Source of the DNA: Apiospora phragmitis | Taxonomy: Eukaryota > Ascomycota > Sordariomycetes > Amphisphaeriales > Apiosporaceae | Length of the DNA stretch: 64,000 nucleotides | Direction of reading: 5' to 3' | NCBI GenBank assembly: GCA_038363925.1 | Contig: JAQQWL010000004.1 | Location: forward strand, 1,736,001 to 1,800,000 | Part shown: positions 11,900 through 23,274 of the stretch, one piece after another | Layout: every line of letters begins with the position of its first letter | Position numbering within the stretch: position 1 is the stretch's first letter | The notes under the pieces: generated by a model | Seen by the model: only the letters and a program-made list of their open reading frames with translations | What the model was told of the DNA's origin: nothing | The model's database searches: none | Translations under genes and position numbers: made by a program

Positions 11900-12665
11900 T
11901 CTGTCCCTTTCAGCTCTACGCTGATGAGGTGGAAAGCTTGCAGGTAGTGGATGAGTCGATTCGGAGGCGGAAACAACTATCGATGTGAAGAACAACTCGA
12001 GCTTCTAGGTAGATTTGACCTCCTCAACGAACCTCGGCAGTAACACAACACAGCGTCGTTGATAATGGGAATAGCAGCGGGGTGCTTAACCCCACTGCCC
12101 CAGATGCATCGGGTAGATCATCACTTATACACAACATGAGGTTATGCAGCCGTGGGCCAATCTCTTGGAATATTGCTGGGCTACAAAAGACCTTATTATT
12201 TCATTCCTAATACTGGAGGTTCTTCATCTGTTAAAATACCCGTTCAGCATAGCAATAGTAGCATAGCTACAGTAGCTGACCAACGGAGTTCACTCCGTCT
12301 CTCCGCACGCCGCACTCCGCACTCCGCACTTTAACAGCACCAAGGAGGTCGGACATCGGATCCCCCTAAAGTGGACCTCGGCTTTGTAAGTAAAGGGAGG
12401 CAACAACGTATGAAGAATCGCAACTTGTATAATCTTAACACTTTTTGGTTGTCAGTTCAAGGCCTTGTATGGATGGCTAAGGCCACGGGAGTACTCTGCA
12501 CTAATCCTCTCCTAGTAGACACAAAATTGACCAGGCCAAGCTCCTGTGGTGTGGGATGGCAGGCAGCGCATCAAGAAGCTCCATGCTTCTCCATGGTCGT
12601 CGCGGTAGACCGTGCGTGTCTCTCGCATCACCAAAGACCACATTACCACCATAAGCAGTAGGACG
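11900..12665. promoter_or_regulatory. Bidirectional promoter region, acyl-CoA dehydrogenase / CoA-transferase
   Basis: The region lies between two divergent ATGs (11899 minus, 12666 plus). It contains a short tandem repeat at 12303-12330. Head-to-head arrangement suggests co-regulation. I cannot identify a transcription-factor site with confidence. Confidence 0.5.
12303..12330. repeat. 7-bp tandem repeat (CCGCACT x4, first unit degenerate)
   Basis: Four consecutive CCGCACT-like units (the first is CCGCACG) lie 336 bp upstream of the CoA-transferase ATG, within the shared promoter region. This could be a regulatory repeat or a chance minisatellite. Confidence 0.8.
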
Positions 12666-13910
12666 ATGGACTGTCCGGGCTACCAGCACAAGATATCTCA
12701 CAACAGCTTCAACTTCTTCAACACTAACCCCGACAACAAGCCGGACAAGTCCCACCTGCCCCTGCACGGCATCACCGTAGTATCCCTAGAACAAGCCATC
12801 GCCGCCCCCTTCTGCACCCGCCAGCTCGCAGACCTCGGCGCCCGCGTCATCGAGATCGAGCGCCCGGGCGCGGGCGACTTCGCGCGCGCCCTCGACGCCC
12901 GCGTCGGGCCCGGTCTATCGTCGCACTTCGTCTGGGCGAACCGGTCGAAAGAGAGCCTGGCGCTGGACCTCAAACAGCCCCGGGACCTGTCCGTCCTCCG
13001 CAGGCTTATAGCCGACCTACCCGCCGACGTGCTGGTCCAGAACCTGGCCCCCGGGGCCGCGGACCGCCTGGGTCTCTCGTACGAGACGCTCCGACAGGAG
13101 CACCCGGGCCTCGTCGTCTGCGACATCTCCGGCTACGGCGCCAGCGGGCCCTACCGCGACAAGAAGGCGTACGACCTGCTGGTGCAGAGCAAGGCGGGCC
13201 TGCTGTCGACGACGGGGGGCGCGGACGGCAAGTCGCCCGCCAAGATCGGCATCTCCATCGCCGATATCGCGTCGGGCATGTACGCCCTGACCAGCATCAT
13301 GGGGGCGCTGATGCGGCGGGAGAAGTCCAAGACCAAGACGGGCTGCCGGATCGACATCTCGATGCTCGAGGCCATGGTCGAGTGGATGAGCTTCCCGCTC
13401 TACTACACCTACCAGGGCCAGCCGGGGCCCCGGCCCATGGGCGCCTCCCACGCGTCCATCTACCCGTACAGGCCCTTTGAGACGGACGGCGGGGGCTCCG
13501 TCATGCTGGGGGTCCAGAACGAGCGAGAGTGGACGCAGCTCTGCGCCGAAGTGCTGCACGATGCAGCGCTGGCGGTGGATGCGCGGTTCGCCACTAACCC
13601 GAAGCGAGTTGAAAACCGTGAAGCCCTGCAGCAGACCATGGTCCGGTCCTTCAGCCAGCTCTCGGCAGAAGAGGTCATTGCAAGGCTCGACACAGCAGGC
13701 ATTGCCAATGCCAAGGTGAACGACATGAAGGGTGTCTGGGAACACCCACAGCTCAGGACACGACATCGATGGACCGAGATTGGGACCTCACAAGGGCCTG
13801 TGCCGGCATTACTCCCGCCAGGCGTCTCGGGTGTTGATGAGGCCAAGATGGAGGAGGTGCCTAGTGTTGGACAACATAATGAAGCTATATTGAAAGAATT
13901 GGGATTATAG
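12666..13910 (+). CDS. Class III (CaiB/BaiF) CoA-transferase
   Basis: The protein has 414 aa in one exon, with ATG at 12666. Class III CoA-transferases move CoA between two carboxylic acids through an aspartyl-CoA anhydride. Signature segments: GITVVSLEQAIAAPFCTRQL, ADLGARVIEIERPGAGDFAR, FVWANRSKESLALDLK, DVLVQNLAPGAADRLGLSYE, VVCDISGYGASGPYRDKKAY and MYALTSIMGALMRR. The Asp of KAYDLLVQSKAG is residue 170, matching the catalytic Asp of formyl-CoA transferase (Asp169). The first 35 residues are an Asn-rich extension before the conserved fold; a targeting role is possible but not evident. Relatives include formyl-, succinyl/glutarate-, mesaconyl- and itaconate-CoA transferases, and sequence alone does not choose among them. 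The divergent acyl-CoA dehydrogenase suggests the product is oxidised next. Confidence 0.9.
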   Translation: MDCPGYQHKISHNSFNFFNTNPDNKPDKSHLPLHGITVVSLEQAIAAPFCTRQLADLGARVIEIERPGAGDFARALDARVGPGLSSHFVWANRSKESLALDLKQPRDLSVLRRLIADLPADVLVQNLAPGAADRLGLSYETLRQEHPGLVVCDISGYGASGPYRDKKAYDLLVQSKAGLLSTTGGADGKSPAKIGISIADIASGMYALTSIMGALMRREKSKTKTGCRIDISMLEAMVEWMSFPLYYTYQGQPGPRPMGASHASIYPYRPFETDGGGSVMLGVQNEREWTQLCAEVLHDAALAVDARFATNPKRVENREALQQTMVRSFSQLSAEEVIARLDTAGIANAKVNDMKGVWEHPQLRTRHRWTEIGTSQGPVPALLPPGVSGVDEAKMEEVPSVGQHNEAILKELGL

Positions 13911-14487
13911 GACTAAGCTGGTAGAAAAGCCGTTCCGTTTCGGTATCTGAAGTCGATATGAAATTTATAATGCATTGAATCTTCTGCATTATCTCTATTA
14001 GAAGTACATCTGCTGCTGTCAGGATCGCTATTCCTGGTATTCCTACAGTCTCTTCTTCTTGGATCCCCGGGTAGAGGATCAGCTCCATGCTCCAGAGCCT
14101 GAAACCGCTGCTCCCACCTTTTAAGTGATGAAAGATAAAGAAGCATATAAAAAAAAGCCAAGGTAGGGGGTATCGCTTTCGTTGGTCCCTTTCCTTGCTC
14201 ACCCAAAACAACGTAGGTGTAATTCCCAAAGTTGTGAGTTTCTGATACACGTACCAATCGTTTCCTCTTTACCGTCGAGGTCCGTTGCCCCTGATGTAGA
14301 TGAAAAAAGCATCCCTAACGCCCCAACGAGTTTTTCGTGTCTTGCAAAGATGTCACAACAGCCTGATATGCAAATTCTCTTGGATCCTTCCTTGGCGGAT
14401 CAAAGAAAACCAGAAGTGTAGAGGAAAGTGCAGGTCTATCGGATTGACAGTTGTGATGCCGCCCAAGAAATTTGTCAGCAGGTATTA
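13911..14487. other. Convergent intergenic region, CoA-transferase / Snf2
   Basis: This 0.58 kb holds two 3' UTRs. No gene or repeat is seen. Confidence 0.5.
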
Positions 14488-17400
14488 TTATTCGCCGCCC
14501 TGTTCACTAGGAGCGCCGCTGATCCCTCCATTAACAGGGGTGACCCCATTGGTTGATACCAGTTTGATCCGGGTAGGATTCGCCAGCGGTTGAGGGGTTC
14601 CGGCACTGGTTGTGGGCGCAGCACTGCTCTCCTTGGCGGAGGGATCCTCAAGCTCGGCCAGCTCTGGATGGTCGCTAAGCGCCTGTTGCGCCTTGGCATT
14701 AAAGTAATTCTATCACCCCGAGGTTAGTACAAATACCCCTAACACCTCCCTGGTAATCTTGAACTTACCTCCATGACAATGGCATCCGAGTAGAGTAGAC
14801 TGCCGTCTTCGTTGTACGTTTTGCAGTTACTGCACATGAGCATAATGTCCTTACGCATGTCATTGACACTGTTGTACTCTTCCTTCTTGATCTTTGCCAT
14901 TATCTGGTTCATGCAGATAGGGTTCTGAATAAGAAGGTAGTAGTCGCCGTAGTCACGCTTCGAGGGAAGTTTGACAAAAGGACCAATGATGAGTCGCTTG
15001 ACAGGCTCGTCGTCCCCATCGTCTTCCTTTTCTTCAGGTTCGATGGGGTCGTCGGCCTCTAACGACATCAACCCGTCATGAATGCTGCGTAGAGTCCTTT
15101 GCAGGATCTGTCGCGTCTCAGGTGGTATGCGGGAGTCATTGCCATTAGTAGCCACCGCCTTGGGTCGTCCGCCCGGCCCACGGCGCTTTTTCGCAGGCGG
15201 CTCGCCATCCTCATCTTCAACCTTCCGCTTCTCGATGTTCTTGCTGCCCGGTTTGCGACCTCGTTTCTTCGGTGGTGTCTCAACTTCTTCCGTAGATGCC
15301 CTACTGGCGACTGGCGAATTTGCCCCGGAGGTATTGTTGATCGCGGCCAGGCGCTTGAATCGATTGGTTTCCCGTCTCTCCTTGCGAGCATTCTTTCGCG
15401 CCGCAGCGGCCTCCGGCGAATCCTCATCGTCATCGACAGCCATGAGCCATTGCTCTTCAGTCAAGCCATCGTCGTACTTAACGCGAGTACGCTCACGAGC
15501 GCCGCGACCAAGGACCTCTTCTTCCTCTTCAGGCTCGGGGTTACCCTCATTCAAGTAGATATCCGGAAGTTCGTTCTCAGCCATGAGACGGGGCATTTGC
15601 TTAGAGCCGGGGCCATTGCCGTAAGTCAGATCCTTGGCTCGCTCCTCATCGAGCTTATTGAAGAGAACCAGTTCGTCGTCGTTTCGGGCAAGGATCATGT
15701 TGAGCTCCTCATCATCCATTTCATCTTGATCACCAGTCTCGGCCATATCGGCAGTCTCGAGCAATGTACGCAGCATAGCATCACGATCTGTTTCCGAGGA
15801 CTTGTTATCGAATCGACCAGCTTGGATAACCTTGCCATCCATATCAAGCTTGTATCTGGCACGCTCCAGAATCTTCTCCTCAACGGAGTTTGAACTGATG
15901 AGTCGAAGAATTCGCACTTCGTTCTTCTGGCCGATACGATGAGCACGATCCTGAGCCTGCAAATCCTGATGCGGGTTCCAATCAGAATCGTAGATGATGA
16001 CAGTGTCAGCAGTCTGGAGGTTGAGACCGAGACCACCTGCACGTGTGGACAGCAAGAACATGAAATAAGGCGAATCGGGAGCGTTGAAAATCCTCAGTAA
16101 ATCCGATCGATCTTCAGATTTAGTGGTACCATCAAGTCGAAGGAACTGGATGCCGCGGAAACGCAGGAAATCCTCCATGATGTCCATAATGGCCGTCATC
16201 TGGAAGAACATGAGAACTCTGTGGCCACTGGCTTTGTACTTGGGGAGAACACGATCCAAAAGCTCGAATTTTCCGGAAGTCCTCCACAGTAAATCGTTAG
16301 CCGTGCTCAAGGGGTTCATCTGGTTCTCGACTTCGTCAAACACAAAGGGATGATTGCAGAGCTTTCTGAGCTGCATGATCATGTTGCTCAGACCACGGAC
16401 AGAGGCCTTTCCGCCCTTGCCGTCACTCACGGCAATCTTGTTGTGCGTGACCATCTGCTTGTACAAACGGTTTTGCAGGGCGAAGAACTTGCACTTGATG
16501 ACCTTCTCTGTCTTGTCCGGCAGATCTTTCTCGACATCCTTCTTCAGACGTCGCAACAAGAAGGGCCGCAGGACTTTGTGGAGACGTCGAATGATAAGGA
16601 TTTGTTCTTCTTCGTTGAGCTCCATCTTGTCCTGACTGCCAGTGTTTGCAAAAGGCGTATTGAACCACTCATCGAACGTCTTGACCGATTTGAAGATATT
16701 CGGCAGGACAAAGTTCAGCATAGCCCATAGCTCACCAAGGTTGTTCTGTAGGGGAGTACCAGTAAGAATGAGACGGAACCGAGTGCTGTAGTATTGCGAT
16801 ATCGTTGCGCTGAGCTTCGAGTTGGTGTTCTTCATTCGGTGACCTTCGTCGATGATCATATGGAACCACTTGATCTTGCTTAGAACAGGGCGATCCTTAA
16901 TGATGTACTCGTAAGTTGTGAGCAGGACTTGGAAACGGCCTTGGCGGATCTTGTCCTGTTGTTGTTTTCGAGCGTTTGGTGGACCCTTGTATACAACTTT
17001 GGAGACGGTCGGAGCCCACTTCTCGAATTCAAGGTTCCAGTTTGTCAGAGTACTTAGAGGCACAATGACCAAGTATGGGCCGTTTTGCATCTTCTTCTCG
17101 ATGAGATAGGTGACCAGACTAATGGTCTGGATTGTTTTTCCGAGACCCATTTCATCGGCCAGAATACCGTTGAGATTGTTGTTGTATAGTGAAAGCATCC
17201 ACTGCAGACCTTTGATCTGATACTCTTTGAGGCTACCACCAACGAGCATATCAGCTTGCTGGGTGACATCCTCTTTGACACGATGGGCCACTGCGTAGTA
17301 GTCAATCTTGCGACCGCCGTCCTCATCCTCACCCTCGTCGACCTCGCTTTCCTCATCTTCAGGGGCGGCGCCGTTACCATGGAGTTCAAAGGCTTGCCGT

Positions 17401-19009
17401 TGCTGTGCCTTAACAGATGAGGCAAGTTGAGCCAAGAAGCCATCGGTCTGTTTGAGCAGATGAGTGATACGCGTATCCTTGGCTTGGTCAAGCAGTTTGA
17501 GATAAGCCTCCTCGTCGTTGGCCTTCAGGGCCTGCAGACGTTGCTTGGCAGTTCGCTCAATGCGCTTCTGCTCCTCCTTTTCGATGTTGAAATGATGAGA
17601 GTACATCGTGCGACCCATCTTGGAAGTTCTGACTCTAGCCGCACTAGCGCTCTCGAGTATCTCCGATTTGTTGTTTTGCACGGATTGGAGGAAGTCAATG
17701 TGCTTCTTCTTTTCACGGTGCTCGCGAGCGTCTCGTTGCTGCTTCTCCAGCTTCTCGGTAATACGGGCTTCACGAACATTCTGCTTCTTAGTGCGACGAT
17801 ACTGACTGCGATTAGTGGTCATAGCCAGGTTGTCGTAGTGCATCATCTGTCGCCCAACTTTTTCCCGGAGATTCCTTTGCTTAGCATAGAGACCCAAAGC
17901 CTTCATCTCAATGATGGCTTTCCGCTTCATGGTGTCATCTGCCTCAATCGTATCTTTGGTGGTGTCCCAATGGGCGATGTTTCCAGGGAGCGACTTGAGC
18001 TCGGAATACCGCGCCCGCATGCGGCTGAAGATGATTTTCTCCCGCTCATGCCTCATTTGTTCCAAGTCGACGCCGGTGGGGAAACAGCTGGGTACAACCA
18101 ATCGCTGTTTCCTCTGGCTATGGTCGAAATAGGTGATCTCCCGTCGCAAAAGACCCGACTCGTACGGCGACTTGACCATCTTATACGTTGGCCCCTTGGG
18201 TGCAGGCGGAGCTTCGGGTTCAGCGGGAGCCACATCAGGCCCGACCGACGCAGCTTTGACAGATTCGGGGACAGGAGTCGCCGCCGTAGCAGGGGCAGGC
18301 AGAGCTGGAGTAGAGTGCTCAACGACAGCCTGTCTACGTTGGCGCTGGGCACTGAGGGCCTGCTGCACGGCATAGGGGACACCGGCGTTCTTGCCAAGGA
18401 ATTTGAAGGCCTGGATCTGCTGTCTCAACAAACTAAGTTGCTGTTGAGAAAACTGCGAGGCTGAAGATGCTGTCGAAGGCGAGGCCGCGGTGGTTTGAGA
18501 AGGCCCTGATGTTGACGGAAGTGCAGAAGCGCCCAGTGCTGTTGAACTAGGCGGTTGTGATGACTGAGGCGCAGGTGTCGGCTGGGCCTGGGATCCGGAA
18601 GGCACTCCATTGACTTGGCCGCCATTGGTGGCATTATGTTGTTGCATCTGTTGTTGATGTTGTTGCTGCTGCTGCATCTGAAGTGCCTGCTGTTGATGTT
18701 GGCGGTAGGCATTTTGCAGCTGTTGCTGTTGCTGGACGTTCACGAGGATCTGGTTGAGTCTCATATACTCGGGATCTGACTTGGGAACACCTCGTTCTTG
18801 CATTTGTTTGAAACGCTATATGAGTTAGCAGAGAAGAATCATGGCGAGACAAGCATGAACAGAGCTCAGGTTCTAACGCTTGGTTAGGTAGTAAGGGGTG
18901 AGGGAAAACTAACCATGAACATCTCCTTGATCTGCGCGCCATTCATCTGCTGAGGCATACCCTGTGGCCCAGGATGCTGGACAGCAGGGGGCGCCTGAAC
19001 CGATGCCAT
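14488..19009 (-). CDS. SWI/SNF- or RSC-type chromatin-remodelling ATPase (Snf2/Sth1 family)
   Basis: ATP-driven nucleosome remodeler, 1454 aa. Exons are 19009-18914, 18815-14769 and 14709-14488. Introns 18913-18816 (GCTAAC branch) and 14768-14710 (GTAAGT, ACTAAC) splice in phase 0. After a Gln-rich N-terminus come a QLQ motif near residue 151 (FSQQQLSLLRQQIQAFKFL), an HSA-type basic helix (about 330-430), and a Snf2 helicase core: Walker A DEMGLGKTIQT near 584, DEGH near 686, LTGTPLQNNLGELWAMLNF, STRAGGLGLNLQTADTVI and QAQDRAHRIGQKNEV. Next are a SnAC-like region, an AT-hook (KRGRKPGSKN) near 1215 and a bromodomain at about 1307-1385. This order defines the Snf2/Sth1/BRG1 subfamily. The length and compact N-terminus fit the S. 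pombe Snf21/Sth1 type slightly better than Snf2, but that choice is inference. If the last intron is missed, the bromodomain is cut short. Confidence 0.95.
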
Positions 19010-20733
19010 GATCAAGATCCGGCACTTTATCAGTGACCGCTCAAGTGGACTTGTATGGAACTTCGGCTTCGAGCTGTTGTAGAGTCGTTGATCACAAGGT
19101 CATGACCATTCGCCCCGAGTCGACTAATTGGGAGACATCGCGTTAGTAAAAAGGCCAGGCGCTCAGTTTCCAGCAGGTAAAGAAAAGCAACGAGAACATG
19201 ATAGCACAAGGGCAATGGCGAAAAGATGGTGTGAAAAGATAGAACTGAACGCGTCGCAAAAGCTATGGTGTGGGTGTAGTTGCGCCGGACTTACAGAGAT
19301 ATCTCGGCGATCCCAGACAATAGATTATGGCAGCGCGTAATTGCAACGTATACAGCCAGGGAGCGCAGGCAGACGAAAGATAATGCAGTTCCAGACGCGA
19401 CTAAAGCTAAATAAGTGTTGAGGTTGCGATGGGATACGGACGAATCGATGGACAAAACGCGCTGTGGAGACTAGAAAGCGAGCGCGGGAGTGGTAGTTGG
19501 TGGTGGTAGTGTGTAGTATGGGCTTCGCAAATAGTAAGAGGACGTGGGACGCGGAGGGCGGATTGGGAGTTCAGAAATCAGCCGCGTCGAAAAAGTCGGC
19601 AGGAGGGCCGGTCGGGTGGTGCAAAAGTGCCGGAAAACGAAGGTTGCTGCCTCTTCCCGATGGTTGTCGATGAATTTAGAGGGGGGATAGGCGATGCGGC
19701 TCGTTTTTTGGATGCGCGACCGATTGATGGCGTGGAGTGAGATGGTTTGATGTGAGAGACGAACCTGGGGAGCCTTTGCCAAATTTGCTGGCTGGGAACA
19801 CTGACCACTGCCGACTACCTGAAATTGGGGAGCGTGCCAAGTGTGTTTTGACGCACAGACCATTTAATGGCTCGTGACCTCGGAAACACTATCATCCGAG
19901 TGGATCAGGCTGGTCATGTGGATACTTCGTATTGGTAGGCCAGCCAATCAGAATTAGGCATCGCTCTGAGATACAGCTATGCTTCATCGTGGCTCACATT
20001 GAATTGCTTGCTTTCCATTGAAGACTATGAATACAATCAATAAAGATTCCTATAGAAGAATAATAGCGCTGTTACAGTTCTTGTGAATGTAGGCTCAACA
20101 AAACAATGGCTGATTGTACGTGGTTCTGATTCAAAAGGCCTCTCTCTCGCTGGCTGTTGAGCGCACTATGGCGGGCGTTTCGCAGCAGCTCATTGTCCCG
20201 CACTGGCAATGGCCAACAGTGAGTTCCTTTTTCAGCACCCAAAGCTTATCGGTAGTATAGCCTAGACGCTCGAACAAGATCGTCAAGAAATGCGCTCCTC
20301 GTTTCATTGGTCGACCTCACTGACCCAGTCCCCTTGTTGCGCACTTACATTTAGGGGACGCATACCACGTATGACGGAAAGCTTCCCATCTTTTATGCTT
20401 AAAGGCTGCTGTCCTACCAGGACACGTCTCCACAGCTTTTGGAGGCTAAAGTAAGATTATACGTGCATGATTAGTTAAGACTGCCTGGCTGTTTCCGCAT
20501 CAAGACATGACATGACGTCCTGAATTGGACCCATGTAACACGTAGATCCAGACAATTCATCGCGGCAGTCGAAGGATTGCCGCCTGCCCAATGCCAGGTA
20601 CCAGGGGTGCGAACTGCTGCCCCGAGCACACCCGATTGCCGGACAGCCTGGGCTTTCTTGGCCCATACTACCATGCTAGGCAGGCGAAGCCACCATGACG
20701 CTCTCGTAATACCGCTGTTTACCGCTCCAGCTT
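19010..20733. other. 1.7-kb region between Snf2 promoter and WDR70 3' end
   Basis: Both flanking genes are on the minus strand, so this holds the Snf2 promoter/5' UTR and the WDR70-like 3' UTR. Minus-strand ORFs at 19471-19863 are short, lack homology I recognise and are probably chance. Confidence 0.5.
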
Positions 20734-22479
20734 TCACCGCTTGACCCGTTTCTTGTCAGGGCCCTCGTCCTCTTCGTCGCTCACCTCCGCGTATTGAGTC
20801 ACAGGCTGCGTATCAGCATAGGCACCAGTAAACTTCGGGTCTTTCTTGGCCAGATCGGCATATTTGAGCAGCGCTTCCCGCGGGTCTTCGTACAACATCT
20901 TGCTGAGCGGGATATTTTCGCTAACATGCTTTGAATCCGGTTGATTGCGCATGAATGGTGTGATCTGTTGGACCTGGGGTCTTCGAGGGTCTTTCGATCT
21001 GCCTGAAGCAGTAACACCAGCCTTTCGCGATCCCGACAGTGCGCCAGGAGCAACGATCGCGTCGCCCGAAAGACCAAGGGACTGGTCCGTAGTAAACTCC
21101 GGATTGTCATCGACGTGTCGCTTCTTCGGTGCCCTTGACATGACATCTTTGGCACCACGCGTTGACATGTTGGGGTTGTATAGAATGTGTGTTTCACCGT
21201 TGGCCGAGCCAGTGACGATTTGATTGATCTTGGGGTGCCAGTTCACGGTGACCAGCGGTTTGCCAGGAGTGATGGGTGTTGTATACTCCGCACTCAAGTT
21301 TCCTGGATTAAGGATATGCAGGTGGCCGGTAGTGGAACCAGTGATGATGCTGGCTGAATTGGGTCCGTATTTGATATTCGTCGTCGGGTAGTGGTCCGAT
21401 GTCGATGGATGGTCAACAGTAACCAGGGGCTCCTTGAATTTGCGAGTATCCCATAGTTTGATCAGGTTGTCGCCTCCCCTAGTCACAACCATGCGACCAT
21501 CGGAGCTGATGTCAACTCCGCCGGTCCATGTGTTGGTTTTATGCGCATCTCTGATCTCAGCAGCAGGCCGCGACCAGGGGCCATTGCCACTCCACATAAC
21601 CAATGTGCCATCTAGAGCTGCCGACACCAGGACGTTGCTCCCACCTTGGGCTGGTGCTCCCCAAGCCACCGCGGTCATTCTCGATCTGCCTGCAACACCG
21701 AGGGCCTTAGACTTGAAGACCAAGACTTCTTTCTGACTGCGTTTGTTGTTGATATCCCAAATGCGCAACGTGCTATCTGTTCCTGCCGTAACGCACAGGT
21801 TCTTGTCCGTGGGGTGCCAGGTACCGGTGGTGATTTCCGATACGTGTCCTTTTGTATTATTCATGTCCCTCAAGTACATGTCGCCCTTGACGAACTCGGT
21901 GATAACGTCGCCATCTCGAGACAGAATCTTGGCTTGGGGGTGTGCTGATACACATAGAAACATGCTGCCGGCGAGAGGATTGAACTCGACATGGTGAATC
22001 GGATGCGCCTCGGAGGCAGCTGAAGCCTTGGCCTGATACGGGTCGACACTCCGAAAGGCGCGAATGGTGGTAGGCGTCATGGAAGCAAAATCGTGCAGTT
22101 TCACAGTACAGTCGATAGATCCCGATACCAGTCTGCCACCGGCAGGATCCAGGGACACTGATGTGACTGCGCGGTCGTGTGTCTTGATGACCATTTCATG
22201 CGACGTGGGATATTCAGCTTCGTCCTCGCTGTCATCCGAGTCGTCGTTGTCGTCATCGTCGCTATCCTTCCCAGCATCGGAGCTCGAATTGGGTCGCTGC
22301 TGGATCTCCTTTCCCTTCTCTAATTGTGGTTTTTCTGTAGGCCGTTTACTGCGCTCGAGTTGGGCGGAAATGTCAGCCTCTTTGGATTTCTTGCCGAAAG
22401 AAGTCGGTAGGAAGGCGCGCATGGGATCATCTTCGGCCAAGTCTGGTCCTTCGACCTGAAAGTTGTCGTCGTCGCTCAT
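20734..22479 (-). CDS. WD40 protein, WDR70 / gastrulation-defective 1 family
   Basis: The protein has 581 aa in a single exon, with ATG at 22479. An acidic N-terminus (EDDPMRAFLPTSFGKKSKE, then an Asp/Ser-rich stretch near 75-90) leads into a beta-propeller with WD repeats, e.g. SHEMVIKTHDRAVTSVSLDP, GTWHPTDKNLCVTAGTDSTL followed by RIWDIN, and GGDNLIKLWDTRKFKEPLVT. The C-terminal tail has KKRHVDDNPEFTTDQSL, ITPFMRNQ and NIPLSKMLYEDPREALLKYA, characteristic of WDR70/GAD-1. Human WDR70 and its fission-yeast counterpart promote histone H2B monoubiquitination and DNA-end resection; a similar nuclear role is inferred. The basic C-terminal end (KKRVKR) could be a nuclear localisation signal. Confidence 0.88.
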   Translation of the reverse strand: MSDDDNFQVEGPDLAEDDPMRAFLPTSFGKKSKEADISAQLERSKRPTEKPQLEKGKEIQQRPNSSSDAGKDSDDDDNDDSDDSEDEAEYPTSHEMVIKTHDRAVTSVSLDPAGGRLVSGSIDCTVKLHDFASMTPTTIRAFRSVDPYQAKASAASEAHPIHHVEFNPLAGSMFLCVSAHPQAKILSRDGDVITEFVKGDMYLRDMNNTKGHVSEITTGTWHPTDKNLCVTAGTDSTLRIWDINNKRSQKEVLVFKSKALGVAGRSRMTAVAWGAPAQGGSNVLVSAALDGTLVMWSGNGPWSRPAAEIRDAHKTNTWTGGVDISSDGRMVVTRGGDNLIKLWDTRKFKEPLVTVDHPSTSDHYPTTNIKYGPNSASIITGSTTGHLHILNPGNLSAEYTTPITPGKPLVTVNWHPKINQIVTGSANGETHILYNPNMSTRGAKDVMSRAPKKRHVDDNPEFTTDQSLGLSGDAIVAPGALSGSRKAGVTASGRSKDPRRPQVQQITPFMRNQPDSKHVSENIPLSKMLYEDPREALLKYADLAKKDPKFTGAYADTQPVTQYAEVSDEEDEGPDKKRVKR

Positions 22480-23274
22480 CTCGGTGGACTAATGGGGTAT
22501 TAATGGGCAGTGCGACTGATCAAAAGGAAGATTGTAGGCAGCGATCGCGAGGCTGAAGGAAACGAAGCTTAAAGAAGTTACGTTAGTGGCTTGTGGTTTT
22601 ACTACTATGTAGGTGCAAGTCATGTCACTGTGTTACCCCACCCAGTCAAGCCAGCCAGCCCAAACTGGAGAGCAGGGAGAGCCAGCAAGCATGAACTGAA
22701 CCCACTGTGTTACGGTGTGAGGCGCTTCAGTGACAGCATGTGGTACGCCAAGTCATGACAGATGACGGAGGATCGCTTGTATCGGCATCGGGCAGGAAGT
22801 CCAAGAACCACAATTTCTTGGAGGAGCACCTGGCACCCACGCCCCCCCAAAAGACCCTCTAATTGTTAATGCCTGCGATTCATCGATGGGTTATCATTAC
22901 AGCAGTGAGCATTATCAAACCCAAGGGACCAATAGCTTCGCAGTCACTTTTGTTACCCATTCACTCCCTCGACTACAATTCCAGAATTCGAGGCGAAACG
23001 CCTCCCCCGCATGCTCGACTTTCCATATATCATAGTTTCGTCAATCCTGAAAGTCTCCTGATACCAAAGGGTCGAGCGGTTTCCCCTAGCAATGCGACCG
23101 TCAAACGCGTCCCCGGGTCCAAGTCACATATGGTTACTCGAGCATCTCCGGTTTATCTAGAGAGCGGCCTGCTTTGGCAGCTCACCTCGGAAGTTCGTCC
23201 CAGCCAACCCCCCTCTGCACTGGATTCCCACGATCGCGACTCATTCGAGTGGTCTGGTATAACAGCTCGTCACG
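22480..23274. promoter_or_regulatory. Divergent intergenic region, WDR70-like / NIPA-like
   Basis: This 0.8 kb holds two promoters and 5' UTRs. No other gene is seen. Confidence 0.5.

Noticed and set aside
13017..13766. Minus-strand 249-codon ORF opposite the CoA-transferase
   Set aside because: Shadow ORF in GC-rich coding DNA; no start context or homology.
17427..18464. Plus-strand 345-codon ORF opposite the Snf2 gene
   Set aside because: Complements the HSA and N-terminal region of Snf2; Leu/Ser/Arg-rich with no recognisable domain.
19471..19863. 130-codon minus-strand ORF upstream of Snf2
   Set aside because: Pro/Ser/Thr-rich, no recognisable family; probably promoter or 5' UTR sequence.
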